A stretch of 5,191 nt of DNA from Clostridia bacterium (GCA_017432405.1 JAFRJF010000218.1:1-5191), one strand, 5' to 3'; counted from the first letter of the stretch, positions 1 through 5,191 are shown. Made by a program: numbers and translations. Notes: generated from the sequence alone by a model not told the origin.

Positions 1-1
1 G

Positions 2-1954
2 GCCGAAAAGCTGCCCGACAAGCTTGACCTGAGGGATTTTGAGGGGAAAAACTACGTGACCCCCGTCAAGAACCAGAGTCCCTACGGCAGCTGCTGGACG
101 TTCGGCATCACCGCCGCGGCGGAGATTTCCTTTCTGCACGACAACGGCTTCGGCGTTCCGGCGGGAGAGGTCAATGATCTTGTGGATTTTTCCGAGAAGT
201 ACATCAGCTGGTTCGTGCGCCATCCCATCACCGAGGAAGAGGTGCAGACCGGGCATGTTCGCGCCTCACAGGTCGGCGAGGGCTATGACCCCGGCGAGGC
301 GGAGAAGACCGACATCAACACCGTCTACAACATCGGCGGCAGCGCGACCTACGGCACCAGCTTCTTCGCAGCCGGCTTTGGCCCGCAGCCTGAGCTGGAG
401 GAGATCGACGGCTGGCAGCCCTACGCCTATCGCGGCAAAAACGGCTGGCGATTGAACGACACCGATGAATCTGAAGAAGCCGCCGCGGCGCGCAGGGAGT
501 ACTATAAGAACGACTTCCAGAATCAAATGATGTTTAAGGCCTTTCAGCAGGGAGGCCTTATCCCCGAGGACATGGATTATGAGGATTGGTGCTTCAATTC
601 CGAAATGAGCCTCTATCACGAATCCTTCGGCAAATCGGAATACGCGCCCTATGACGACTGGTCCATCCCACTGACCGCCCAATATCTCAACCCCGACATC
701 GTTCTGAGCTTTAAGAACAGCTACAACCTGCCCTCTCCCAGTGAAACGAACGACTTGGGGCTCTGGACGGGGTACAACGCGGCGGGCACCGCCGCCATCA
801 AGGCGGAGCTTGCCCGGGGTCACGGCGTCTCCATCGGTTACTGGGCGGACCAGAGCATGCCCGGCGATACGATCGGCGACCAGGGCTATATGAACACGAC
901 TACCTGGGCCCAATACTACGACGGCATGGAATACGCTAACCACCAGGTCACGATCGTCGGATACGACGATAATTATCCCAAGGAGAACTTCACCCGAATC
1001 CTGAACGGAAAGGTCGTGGAGAACAGCACACCCCCGGCGGACGGGGCGTGGATCGTGAAGAACAGCTGGGGCGCGCTGACCGAGGCGGACAAGGCGACGG
1101 CCAAGGTGAACAAATACGGCCAGACCATCTATGATAGCCCAAACGCCAGCGCCTGGGGCATCGACGACACCGGGTATTTCTATCTTTCCTACTACGACCA
1201 CAGCATCAACGCCCCTGTCAGCTTTGAATTCTATCCTTTGCTCGAAACAAAGTACGCCGAGATCAATTACGACCAGTACGATTTGATGCTGTCGGGCGGC
1301 TATGAAAAGAAAACCAGCGACAGCGAGATCATGTCGGCGAATGTGTATGAAGCCGAGGAGGACGAGTACCTGTTCCAGATTTCCGCCATGACCATCGCTC
1401 CCCGGACCACTGTGCGCTACGCGGTTTACAAGGACATAGAGGACGGCAATCCCGCCTCGGGCGCCTTGTTGGAGGAGGGCGAGACCTTCCAGGAGTGGGC
1501 CGGATATCAGCGCATCGACTTAAAAGAAGAGCATCTTTTGAACAAGGGCGAGAAATACGCCGTGGTCATCACCCAGTCCTATGACACCGACGAGGGCAAG
1601 ACCTACGCGGTACCCTATCCCCAGAACGCCAATGCGGCTGCAATGTTCGAGATGGGAGGCGTGACCATCAAGAGTATGCTTAACCCTGGTGAGAGCTATA
1701 TTTTCATCGATGGCGCATGGAAGGACTTCTACAACTTTAAGGATGAAATCATCAATTCAATGGCGGCAGACCTCGCTTCGCTCGGCGAAGAGACTGACGG
1801 GGAGACCGACGAAGAGGCGCTCAATATGCTTATGGCATTAATTGGAAACATCAGCATGGACGACATCACCCTGGATAACTTACCGATCAAGGCGTATCTT
1901 GTATCTGTCGAAACCTATAACAACGAGGCGAAGGCGAATGAAAAAGCGGACTGA
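2..1954 (+). CDS. Papain-like C1 family cysteine peptidase with lectin-like C-terminal region (5' partial)
   Basis: The reading frame is already open at base 2 and reads LPDKLDLRDF...VTPVKNQ.PYGSCWTF, the usual entry into a papain catalytic domain, so the true start and any signal peptide lie left of the window. The GTG at 56 is an internal Val, not a start. The catalytic set is visible: Gln of VKNQ (oxyanion hole), Cys of GSCW (codon 92-94), His of NHQVTIVGYDD (941-943) and Asn of WIVKNSWG (1061-1063). Cys and His are about 280 residues apart, much farther than in papain, as expected for bacterial C1 peptidases with insertions. After the catalytic domain, roughly 1240-1740 reads as a beta-rich segment (TVRYAVYKD, GYQRIDL, GEKYAVVITQSY) resembling the lectin-like domain attached to clostridial C1 peptidases. 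An acidic tail follows. It is probably exported and degrades proteins or peptides outside the membrane; substrate unknown. The end, just after an A5 run, may be premature. Confidence 0.93.
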   Translation, partial: AEKLPDKLDLRDFEGKNYVTPVKNQSPYGSCWTFGITAAAEISFLHDNGFGVPAGEVNDLVDFSEKYISWFVRHPITEEEVQTGHVRASQVGEGYDPGEAEKTDINTVYNIGGSATYGTSFFAAGFGPQPELEEIDGWQPYAYRGKNGWRLNDTDESEEAAAARREYYKNDFQNQMMFKAFQQGGLIPEDMDYEDWCFNSEMSLYHESFGKSEYAPYDDWSIPLTAQYLNPDIVLSFKNSYNLPSPSETNDLGLWTGYNAAGTAAIKAELARGHGVSIGYWADQSMPGDTIGDQGYMNTTTWAQYYDGMEYANHQVTIVGYDDNYPKENFTRILNGKVVENSTPPADGAWIVKNSWGALTEADKATAKVNKYGQTIYDSPNASAWGIDDTGYFYLSYYDHSINAPVSFEFYPLLETKYAEINYDQYDLMLSGGYEKKTSDSEIMSANVYEAEEDEYLFQISAMTIAPRTTVRYAVYKDIEDGNPASGALLEEGETFQEWAGYQRIDLKEEHLLNKGEKYAVVITQSYDTDEGKTYAVPYPQNANAAAMFEMGGVTIKSMLNPGESYIFIDGAWKDFYNFKDEIINSMAADLASLGEETDGETDEEALNMLMALIGNISMDDITLDNLPIKAYLVSVETYNNEAKANEKAD

Positions 1955-2087
1955 TACCGCCGCACCCGAAACCAGGCAGGCGGCAAAGACCGCTTCCGAG
2001 GCGGCGATTGTGACGCAGACTGTCTCCAAAGCGATCATAACGGAGGAAACCGGCGCGGAGACGCGTGTTTCGGGACGACTGCTCTGA
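1938..2087 (+). other. Possible out-of-frame tail of the C1 peptidase, or a 49-codon overlapping ORF
   Basis: An ATG at 1938, inside the last codons of the C1 peptidase, opens 49 codons in another frame (begins MKKRTDTAAPE, ends VSGRLL) before TGA at 2085. No convincing ribosome binding site precedes it. Removing one A from the A5 run at 1941-1945 would instead join this segment to the peptidase, replacing the stop at 1952 and adding about 46 mostly polar, Ala/Thr/Glu-rich residues. Codon use is GC-ending and gene-like, but no family is recognisable. It may be a frameshifted tail, a decayed remnant or chance. Confidence 0.22.
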
Positions 2088-2175
2088 CGTCGGCCATTCC
2101 CTTGGGAAATACCGCATAATTTCGGCGGTCAGCTGGCGAGTAAATTTTTCGTCAGACACGCCTGCAAGTTTCGCA

Positions 2176-2204
2176 TGGGACAAGGGGACGGTTCTCTTGT
2201 CCCA
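2176..2204 (+). repeat. REP-like palindrome, copy 1
   Basis: A 29-base element with perfect 9-base arms (TGGGACAAG ... CTTGTCCCA) around an 11-base centre, GGGACGGTTCT. It is the exact reverse complement of the copy at 4969-4997 and closely related to 4873-4903. It lies 13 bases beyond the stop of the leftward S10 gene and 221 bases beyond that of the rightward C1 peptidase, so a transcript from either side would form the hairpin. No T-run follows on either strand, so it is not a standard intrinsic terminator, although it could stabilise 3' ends. Short palindromes like this are typically moved by REP-associated tyrosine (Y1) transposases; none is encoded here. Confidence 0.8.
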
Positions 2205-2217
2205 ATGGCCTGGCATT

Positions 2218-3460
2218 TTACCCTGCATTATACCACGCCTTCGCGTCCTTCCTGAACTGCTCCAGGGAGGGCTGGTGCATGTAGATCATGTGGCCGGCGG
2301 GGTAGTAGGTGAAGGATAGGTTTTCGCGGTTCTCCGGGTTGAGGAACACGTGGTCATATACCCACTCGGCGGCGAAGAAGGGGGTGGACAGGTCGTAGTA
2401 GCCGCACAGCACCCAGACCTTCATGAACCTGTTCCGGGACATGGTGTTGCGGATGAGCTTTTTCTGGTCGAGTGCCTGGTTGTCGCGGTTGTACTTCCAC
2501 GCGCTGAACGGGGTGTGGCCGAAACTTACATAGAGCAGGTTGGTTTGATAGCCCAGCTCTGCGGCGAAGCAGTTGTTGATCGCGCTGCCGAAGGCAGTGC
2601 CGAATGTGTTCGACGAGGGATCGGCGCCACCTTCGCTGGGACTGCCATCGGTGACGGGGCCGGTCAGGCGCCCGTCCAGGCAGCCCACCGTCAGGTTGCG
2701 GTCGCTGAGCAGGCCGGCGCAGAAATCGTCGACATGGACCCGCAGGTTGTCGCGGATCACGGCTTCCTTCTTCAAGCCGATGTAGGCGGCGATCCGCCCG
2801 GCGATGTCGTCCAGCCCGGCCTGGCTCAGCTGTGCGCCCTTGAACAGGGCGTACTGGTAGTCGCCCCGGGCAAATTCCCGCACCTCAGCCATGTAATCCT
2901 CCAGCGACATGGACTGATACTTCTCGTCCAGCAGGCCGTGATACCAGGCGATGGCCGCGTAGCTGGGCAGGGTCAGCACGTAGCTCAGATCGGTGGAATT
3001 GTCCCGCTCATTGAGCGCTGTGCTCATGTCGTTGATGCTGGAGATCAGTATCGCGCCGTTCACGTACATGTCGTATTGTGTGGCCAGGTAATCGGCCACG
3101 CCCACGGCCCGGACGGTGCCGTAGGATTCGCCCGACAGGTATTTCGGGCTGCCCCAGCGACCGTACAGGCTGGTATAGAGCCGTATGAACTTGCTCACGG
3201 AGATGATATCGGCATCATAGGTCCAGAAGTCCGACGGGTCGGTGCCCTTCATCGCCCGGGAATAGCCGATGCCCACCGGGTCGATGAACACCAGGTCCGT
3301 CATATCCAGGATCGAGCAGGGGTTGTCCACCAACCCGGTCGGCAGCACGGTCGGCTCACTGTCGCCGTTCACATCCACCCGGCGGGGGCCCAGCATGCCC
3401 AGGTGCAGATACAGGGAAGCCGCGCCGGGGCCGCCGCTGAAGGCAAATGTGATTTTTCAT
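2218..3460 (-). CDS. S10 serine carboxypeptidase-like protein, N-terminally truncated and apparently frameshifted
   Basis: The leftward frame carries S10 (carboxypeptidase Y-like) landmarks: SGGPGAASLYLHLGMLGPRRV near the N-terminus (oxyanion-hole block), VDNPCSILDMTDLVFIDPVGIGYSR, GESYGT with the nucleophile Ser (codon 3124-3126), CGYYDLSTPF with the Asp, and PAGHMIYMH with the His near the C-terminus. It should be a peptidase removing C-terminal residues or a relative; substrate unknown. The frame ends at TAA (2218-2220). The start is the problem. The ATG at 3396 has no ribosome binding site and would cut off the SGGPG block. That block is open back to 3456, directly after a TGA. An ATG at 3458-3460 with AGAGGGG eight bases upstream is one base out of frame, across an A5 run; losing one A gives MKITFAFSGGPG. 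Even then, the usual leading segment of the family (tens of residues or more) and any signal peptide are absent. It may be a pseudogene or a sequencing error combined with truncation. Confidence 0.85.
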
Positions 3461-3491
3461 TGTATAATCCCCTCTTATGAATAAGTTGCAT

Positions 3492-3533
3492 CGCGGATAA
3501 TATCCAGTCAATATTATTCAACACGATCCCGCG
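3492..3533. repeat. Imperfect inverted repeat in the S10/spoIIR divergent region
   Basis: CGCGGAT (3492-3498) can pair with ATCCCGCG (3526-3533) with one bulged C, and AATAT (3499-3503) with ATATT (3511-3515) inside it. It sits in the AT-richer gap between the divergent S10 and spoIIR genes, upstream of both starts, where an operator or a structured leader of the S10 transcript would be expected. There is no T-run, and the pairing is interrupted, so it may be incidental. Confidence 0.25.
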
Positions 3534-3585
3534 TTCAACAAGTTCTTTTTCCGGGACAAGTCAGCGCGACAAATCAGAATTTGCC

Positions 3586-3614
3586 GTATAAAATTCCCCA
3601 CTCCTGCCGACACT
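3586..3614 (+). promoter_or_regulatory. Candidate sigma-F promoter of spoIIR-sleB
   Basis: GTATA at 3586-3590, then 15 bases, then GCCGACACT at 3606-3614. The known sigma-F pattern is about GYATA, 15-16 bases, GGNNANANT; only the second base of the -10 box departs from it. Transcription would start near 3620, giving a short leader to the GGAGG at 3635. spoIIR is a classic forespore sigma-F target in Bacillus, which supports the call. The match was made by eye, without a statistical test. Confidence 0.55.
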
Positions 3615-3634
3615 TGGAACAGTTCCCATGAAAC

Positions 3635-3639
3635 GGAGG
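3635..3639 (+). promoter_or_regulatory. Ribosome binding site that decides the spoIIR start
   Basis: GGAGG, the only strong Shine-Dalgarno near the gene. Seven bases downstream is CTG (3647) in the spoIIR frame. The frame is closed by TGA at 3629-3631, and it has no ATG, GTG or TTG between that stop and the internal ATG at 3686, which has no ribosome binding site. The ATG at 3628 lies upstream of this site and in a different frame. Confidence 0.7.
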
Positions 3640-3646
3640 AATTGTT

Positions 3647-4192
3647 CTGAAGCGTCGGTTTGTTTTTGGCCTGATACTTATCTGGATGTTGTCAACGGGC
3701 GCGGCCCGCGCGGCGGGAGCGGCCCGTGCGGAATCGCCGGGAGAGGTGCCGGTTTCAGAGTACATCCGGCTGCACGTGGTGGCGGCGGACGACGGGGCGG
3801 CGGCGCAGGCGCTGAAGCTGCAGGTGCGGGACGCGGTGCTGGCGGCGGTGAGGCCGCTGCTGGCGGACTGCGGCGGGGCGGAGGAGGCCTGGCGGCGGAT
3901 TGGCCAGAACGTGGAGGCACTGGAGGCTGCGGCGACGCTGCGGGCCCGGGCGCTGGGCTACGACGGACCGGTGGCCGCCGGGACGGGGGTGTTCGACTTC
4001 CCCGACCGGCACTACGGCGCGGTGTTCGTGCCCGCCGGGGCGTACCGGGCCCTGCGGGTGGTGATCGGAGAAGGGGAGGGGCACAATTGGTGGTGCGTGC
4101 TGTATCCGTCGCTGTGCGTCCCCGGGGACGCGCCGCCGCTGCGCTCGGCGCTGCTGGAGTGGCTGCGGGAGCTGCTGGGAGGCGGAAGATGA
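3647..4192 (+). CDS. spoIIR: Stage II sporulation protein R (SpoIIR), CTG start
   Basis: SpoIIR is made in the forespore and secreted into the intermembrane space, where it activates the SpoIIGA protease that processes pro-sigma-E in the mother cell. Family landmarks are present: EYIRLHVVAADD (about residues 38-48), QALKLQVRDAVL, a central amphipathic stretch, FPDRHYGAVFVPAGAYRALRVVIGEGEGHNWWCVLYPSLC. From CTG 3647 the product is 181 residues and begins MKRRFVFGLILIWMLSTGAARA, a convincing basic-plus-hydrophobic export signal; starting at the ATG 3686 would destroy it. The protein is somewhat shorter than Bacillus SpoIIR, mainly at the ends. GGAGG stands seven bases upstream, with a candidate sigma-F promoter before that. 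Its stop overlaps the sleB start (ATGA), so the two are translationally coupled. The gene is strikingly richer in GC at third positions than the peptidase genes to its left. Identity is secure; the start codon is the uncertain point. Confidence 0.93.
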   Translation: MKRRFVFGLILIWMLSTGAARAAGAARAESPGEVPVSEYIRLHVVAADDGAAAQALKLQVRDAVLAAVRPLLADCGGAEEAWRRIGQNVEALEAAATLRARALGYDGPVAAGTGVFDFPDRHYGAVFVPAGAYRALRVVIGEGEGHNWWCVLYPSLCVPGDAPPLRSALLEWLRELLGGGR

Positions 4193-4854
4193 CCGTCCGG
4201 CGGGCGCTGGCCCTGCTGGCGGCGCTGGCGGTGGCGCTGATGCCGGTGGCGCTGGCGGCGGTGCTGGAGGTGGGCTCCAGGGGCGGCGACGTCACCGCGG
4301 TACAGAAGAAGCTGATCCAGTGGGGCTACCTCTCCGGTGCGGCGGACGGGCGCTACGGCGAGAAGACCCGGCAGGCGGTGATCGCCTTCCAGCGCAAGAA
4401 CGGCCTGGCCGCCGACGGGCGCGTGGGGCCGGCCACGGCGAAGGCCATGGGGGTGAGCCTCTCCGGCAGCGGCGGGGCGGTGGCTGCGTCGGCGTCGATC
4501 ATCTCCGCCGACCACCGGCTGCTGTCCCGGCTGGTGTACGCCGAGGCCCGGGGCGAGACCTACAAGGGCCAGGTGGCCGTGGCGGCGGTGGTGCTGAACC
4601 GGGTGGCCAGCGCGTCCTTCCCCAACACCATCTCCGGCGTGATCTTCCAGTCCGGGGCCTTCAGCTGCGTGAGCAACGGTTCCATCAACAACACCCCCGA
4701 CAGCACCGCCATCCGCGCCGCCCTGGACGCCCTGAACGGCTGGGACCCCACCGGCGGCTGCCTGTACTACTACAACCCCAAGGCCACCAACGACCAGTGG
4801 ATCCGGACCAGGACGGTCAAGACGGTGATCGGGAATCATCAGTTCGCCGTTTAA
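4189..4854 (+). CDS. sleB: Spore cortex-lytic enzyme SleB
   Basis: A 221-residue protein. Residues 1-24 are a signal peptide (MTVRRALALLAALAVALM...ALA). Residues about 27-88 form a PG_binding_1 peptidoglycan-binding domain (GGDVTAVQKKLIQWGYL, DGRYGEKTRQAVIAFQRKNGL.ADGRVG). A short Ser/Gly/Ala linker leads to a Hydrolase_2/SleB catalytic domain (about 108-221) with LVYAEARGE, whose first Glu (E119) is the predicted catalytic acid, then VAVAAVVLNRV, SFPNTISGVIFQ, FSCVSNGSIN and YYNPK. SleB is a lytic transglycosylase that cuts muramic-lactam-containing cortex during germination. It is shorter than Bacillus SleB (about 250-300 residues), mostly in the linker. The ATG at 4189 overlaps the spoIIR stop, with GGGAGG at 4177-4182. 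YpeB, the usual SleB partner encoded next to it in Bacillus, does not follow. The same frame stays open back to 3628 by chance, so a much longer start would be wrong. Confidence 0.93.
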   Translation: MTVRRALALLAALAVALMPVALAAVLEVGSRGGDVTAVQKKLIQWGYLSGAADGRYGEKTRQAVIAFQRKNGLAADGRVGPATAKAMGVSLSGSGGAVAASASIISADHRLLSRLVYAEARGETYKGQVAVAAVVLNRVASASFPNTISGVIFQSGAFSCVSNGSINNTPDSTAIRAALDALNGWDPTGGCLYYYNPKATNDQWIRTRTVKTVIGNHQFAV

Positions 4855-4855
4855 G

Positions 4856-4874
4856 AATGAGGAATGAGGAATGT
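4856..4874 (+). repeat. Short heptamer tandem repeat after sleB
   Basis: AATGAGG is repeated twice and followed by a partial AATG, starting two bases after the sleB stop and running into the REP-like palindrome at 4873. It may be the worn edge of the inserted repeat unit. Only two and a half copies are present, so a slippage origin is also possible. Confidence 0.5.
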
Positions 4875-4903
4875 GGGACAAGGGGACGGTTCTTCTGTCC
4901 CAC
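4873..4903 (+). repeat. REP-like palindrome, copy 2
   Basis: A 31-base element with outer arms GTGGGACA ... TGTCCCAC. It shares the internal GGGGACGGTTCT with copy 1 but has TTCTG in place of TCTTG in the right half, so it is a diverged member. It begins 18 bases after the sleB stop and could end or protect the spoIIR-sleB transcript; no U-rich run follows, so a true intrinsic terminator is unlikely. Confidence 0.78.
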
Positions 4904-4968
4904 TTGTTGCCTTCAGATGTGTGGGACGTTGGACGTCGGTAGTCCTGTCGCGACGGCAGCCTGAAAAA

Positions 4969-4997
4969 TGGGACAAGAGAACCGTCCCCTTGTCCCA
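4969..4997 (-). repeat. REP-like palindrome, copy 3, opposite orientation
   Basis: A 29-base element, exactly the reverse complement of copy 1 at 2176-2204. Together with copy 2 it forms an inverted pair: bases 4874-4893 are perfectly complementary to 4978-4997 (20 base pairs) around an 84-base interior. Head-to-head pairs like this resemble the two-REP units of bacterial intergenic mosaic elements. Confidence 0.8.
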
Positions 4998-5145
4998 AAG
5001 GCCTTCCCCTCTGGGGCAATGTCATCAACTTAAGAGGAAAGGGAAGGAGGCAACAAAGAAATAACAAATAAACAAACTGACAACACTTGACAAAACCGCG
5101 CAAATCGAGAAACGAGACCGCATCATCTGAGAGGCGGTGCACGGG

Positions 5146-5191
5146 ATGTCAAAGCGTAGAAAGATGCTGGTCGTTGTGGTAGAATACCTTA
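5146..5191 (+). CDS. Possible start of a gene running off the right edge
   Basis: ATG at 5146 opens MSKRRKMLVVVVEYL with no stop before the window ends: a basic start followed by hydrophobic residues, as in a signal or membrane segment. GAGGCGG (5131-5137) lies eight bases upstream and is a mediocre ribosome binding site. Only 15 codons are visible and the same bases contain a plausible promoter, so this is weak. Confidence 0.2.
   Translation, partial: MSKRRKMLVVVVEYL
5157..5185 (+). promoter_or_regulatory. Candidate sigma-A promoter with extended -10 at the right edge
   Basis: TGGTAGAAT (5177-5185) is an extended -10 element with one mismatch to TATAAT. Seventeen bases upstream is TAGAAA (5157-5162), four of six to TTGACA. 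It would drive a gene just beyond the window. It conflicts with reading the same bases as the start of a coding region. Confidence 0.35.

Larger units (their letters stand above)
4855..5191. other. Gene-poor region downstream of sleB
   Basis: No convincing complete gene is present. From left to right it holds a heptamer repeat, two inverted REP-like palindromes (4873-4903 and 4969-4997), and a small CCCC-TCT-GGGG hairpin (5006-5016). Then come the segment GGCAATGTCATCAACTTAAG (5015-5034) and a strong Shine-Dalgarno-like AAGGAGG (5044-5050), followed by an A-rich stretch with no usable start codon. A TTGACA at 5087-5092 lacks a fitting -10 box. Short open frames crossing the palindromes read phrases such as DKRTVPLS or GQGDGS, which are only the repeat translated. 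Confidence 0.6.

Noticed and set aside
266..1201. Long minus-strand open frame opposite the C1 peptidase
   Set aside because: Val/Gly/Arg-rich shadow of a gene whose catalytic motifs are clear on the plus strand; no start signals.
2176..2204. Intrinsic terminator between the convergent peptidase genes
   Set aside because: The hairpin is strong but no T-run follows on either strand, and identical copies elsewhere show it is a dispersed repeat.
3463..3468. Perfect TATAAT on the plus strand upstream of spoIIR
   Set aside because: The -35 position (3440-3445, AAGGCA) is poor and lies inside the S10 coding region; the sigma-F candidate is closer and fits the gene better.
2350..3480. Long plus-strand open frame opposite the S10 gene
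   Set aside because: Mirror of the S10 coding frame; low-complexity Val/Ala/Gly/His composition and no family motifs.
3510..3538. TTGAAC-N17-AATATT as a leftward promoter for the S10 gene
   Set aside because: Only four of six matches in each box in an AT-rich stretch; not above expectation by eye.
3553..3560. Lone GGGACAAG half-site
   Set aside because: No matching right arm nearby, so not counted as a fourth palindrome; it could be a decayed remnant.
4855..4997. CRISPR-like array from the repeated GGGACAAG motif
   Set aside because: Only two units here, inverted relative to each other and palindromic, with one interval; no regular spacers.
4864..5064. 66-codon ORF with GQGDGS and WDKRTVPLSQ
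   Set aside because: Created by the palindromic repeats; the same phrases arise wherever these repeats are translated.
4012..5142. Long minus-strand open frame across sleB and both palindromes
   Set aside because: Runs through two repeats (WDRRTVPLSH, GQGDGS phrases are translated repeat) and opposite two recognised genes.

Overview
The window looks like chromosome from an endospore-forming Firmicute, probably a fairly GC-rich member of the Clostridia such as an Oscillospiraceae-type gut organism. This rests on two recognisable sporulation/germination genes (spoIIR and sleB), a papain-type peptidase with the lectin-like C-terminal region common in Clostridia, GGAGG ribosome binding sites, and dispersed GGGACAAG...CTTGTCCC palindromes of a kind I associate with Firmicute genomes. 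The taxonomic placement is inference; there is no rRNA or other marker here.

Layout: (a) 2-1954 (+) is most of a large secreted-type C1 (papain) cysteine peptidase, cut by the left edge of the window just upstream of the catalytic cysteine. Its stop codon may be caused by a shift in an A5 run. (b) 1955-2217 is a short gene-free stretch with one REP-like palindrome (2176-2204). (c) 2218-3460 (-) converges on the first gene and encodes an S10 serine carboxypeptidase-like protein. Its Ser/Asp/His triad is intact, but the N-terminal part of the family is missing and the first conserved block is out of frame with the only good start codon. (d) 3461-3646 is a divergent, AT-richer control region with a good candidate sigma-F promoter and a GGAGG site. 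(e) 3647-4192 (+) is spoIIR, apparently starting at CTG. It overlaps by four bases (ATGA) with (f) 4189-4854 (+) sleB, a spore cortex-lytic enzyme. (g) 4855-5191 is gene-poor: a heptamer tandem repeat, two oppositely oriented REP-like palindromes, and an A-rich stretch with a strong Shine-Dalgarno but no start codon. The right end holds signals (extended -10, possible start) that may belong to the next gene.

Functionally, SpoIIR is the forespore signal that triggers processing of pro-sigma-E in the mother cell. SleB is a forespore-made lytic enzyme that degrades cortex at germination. Putting both in one tightly coupled transcript, without ypeB directly after sleB, is the most biologically suggestive arrangement. 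The two peptidase genes on the left are convergent and have no obvious link to the spore pair. I do not see a clearly new multi-gene system. The points worth checking are the CTG start, the two homopolymer-associated frame breaks, the spoIIR-sleB coupling and the REP pair.
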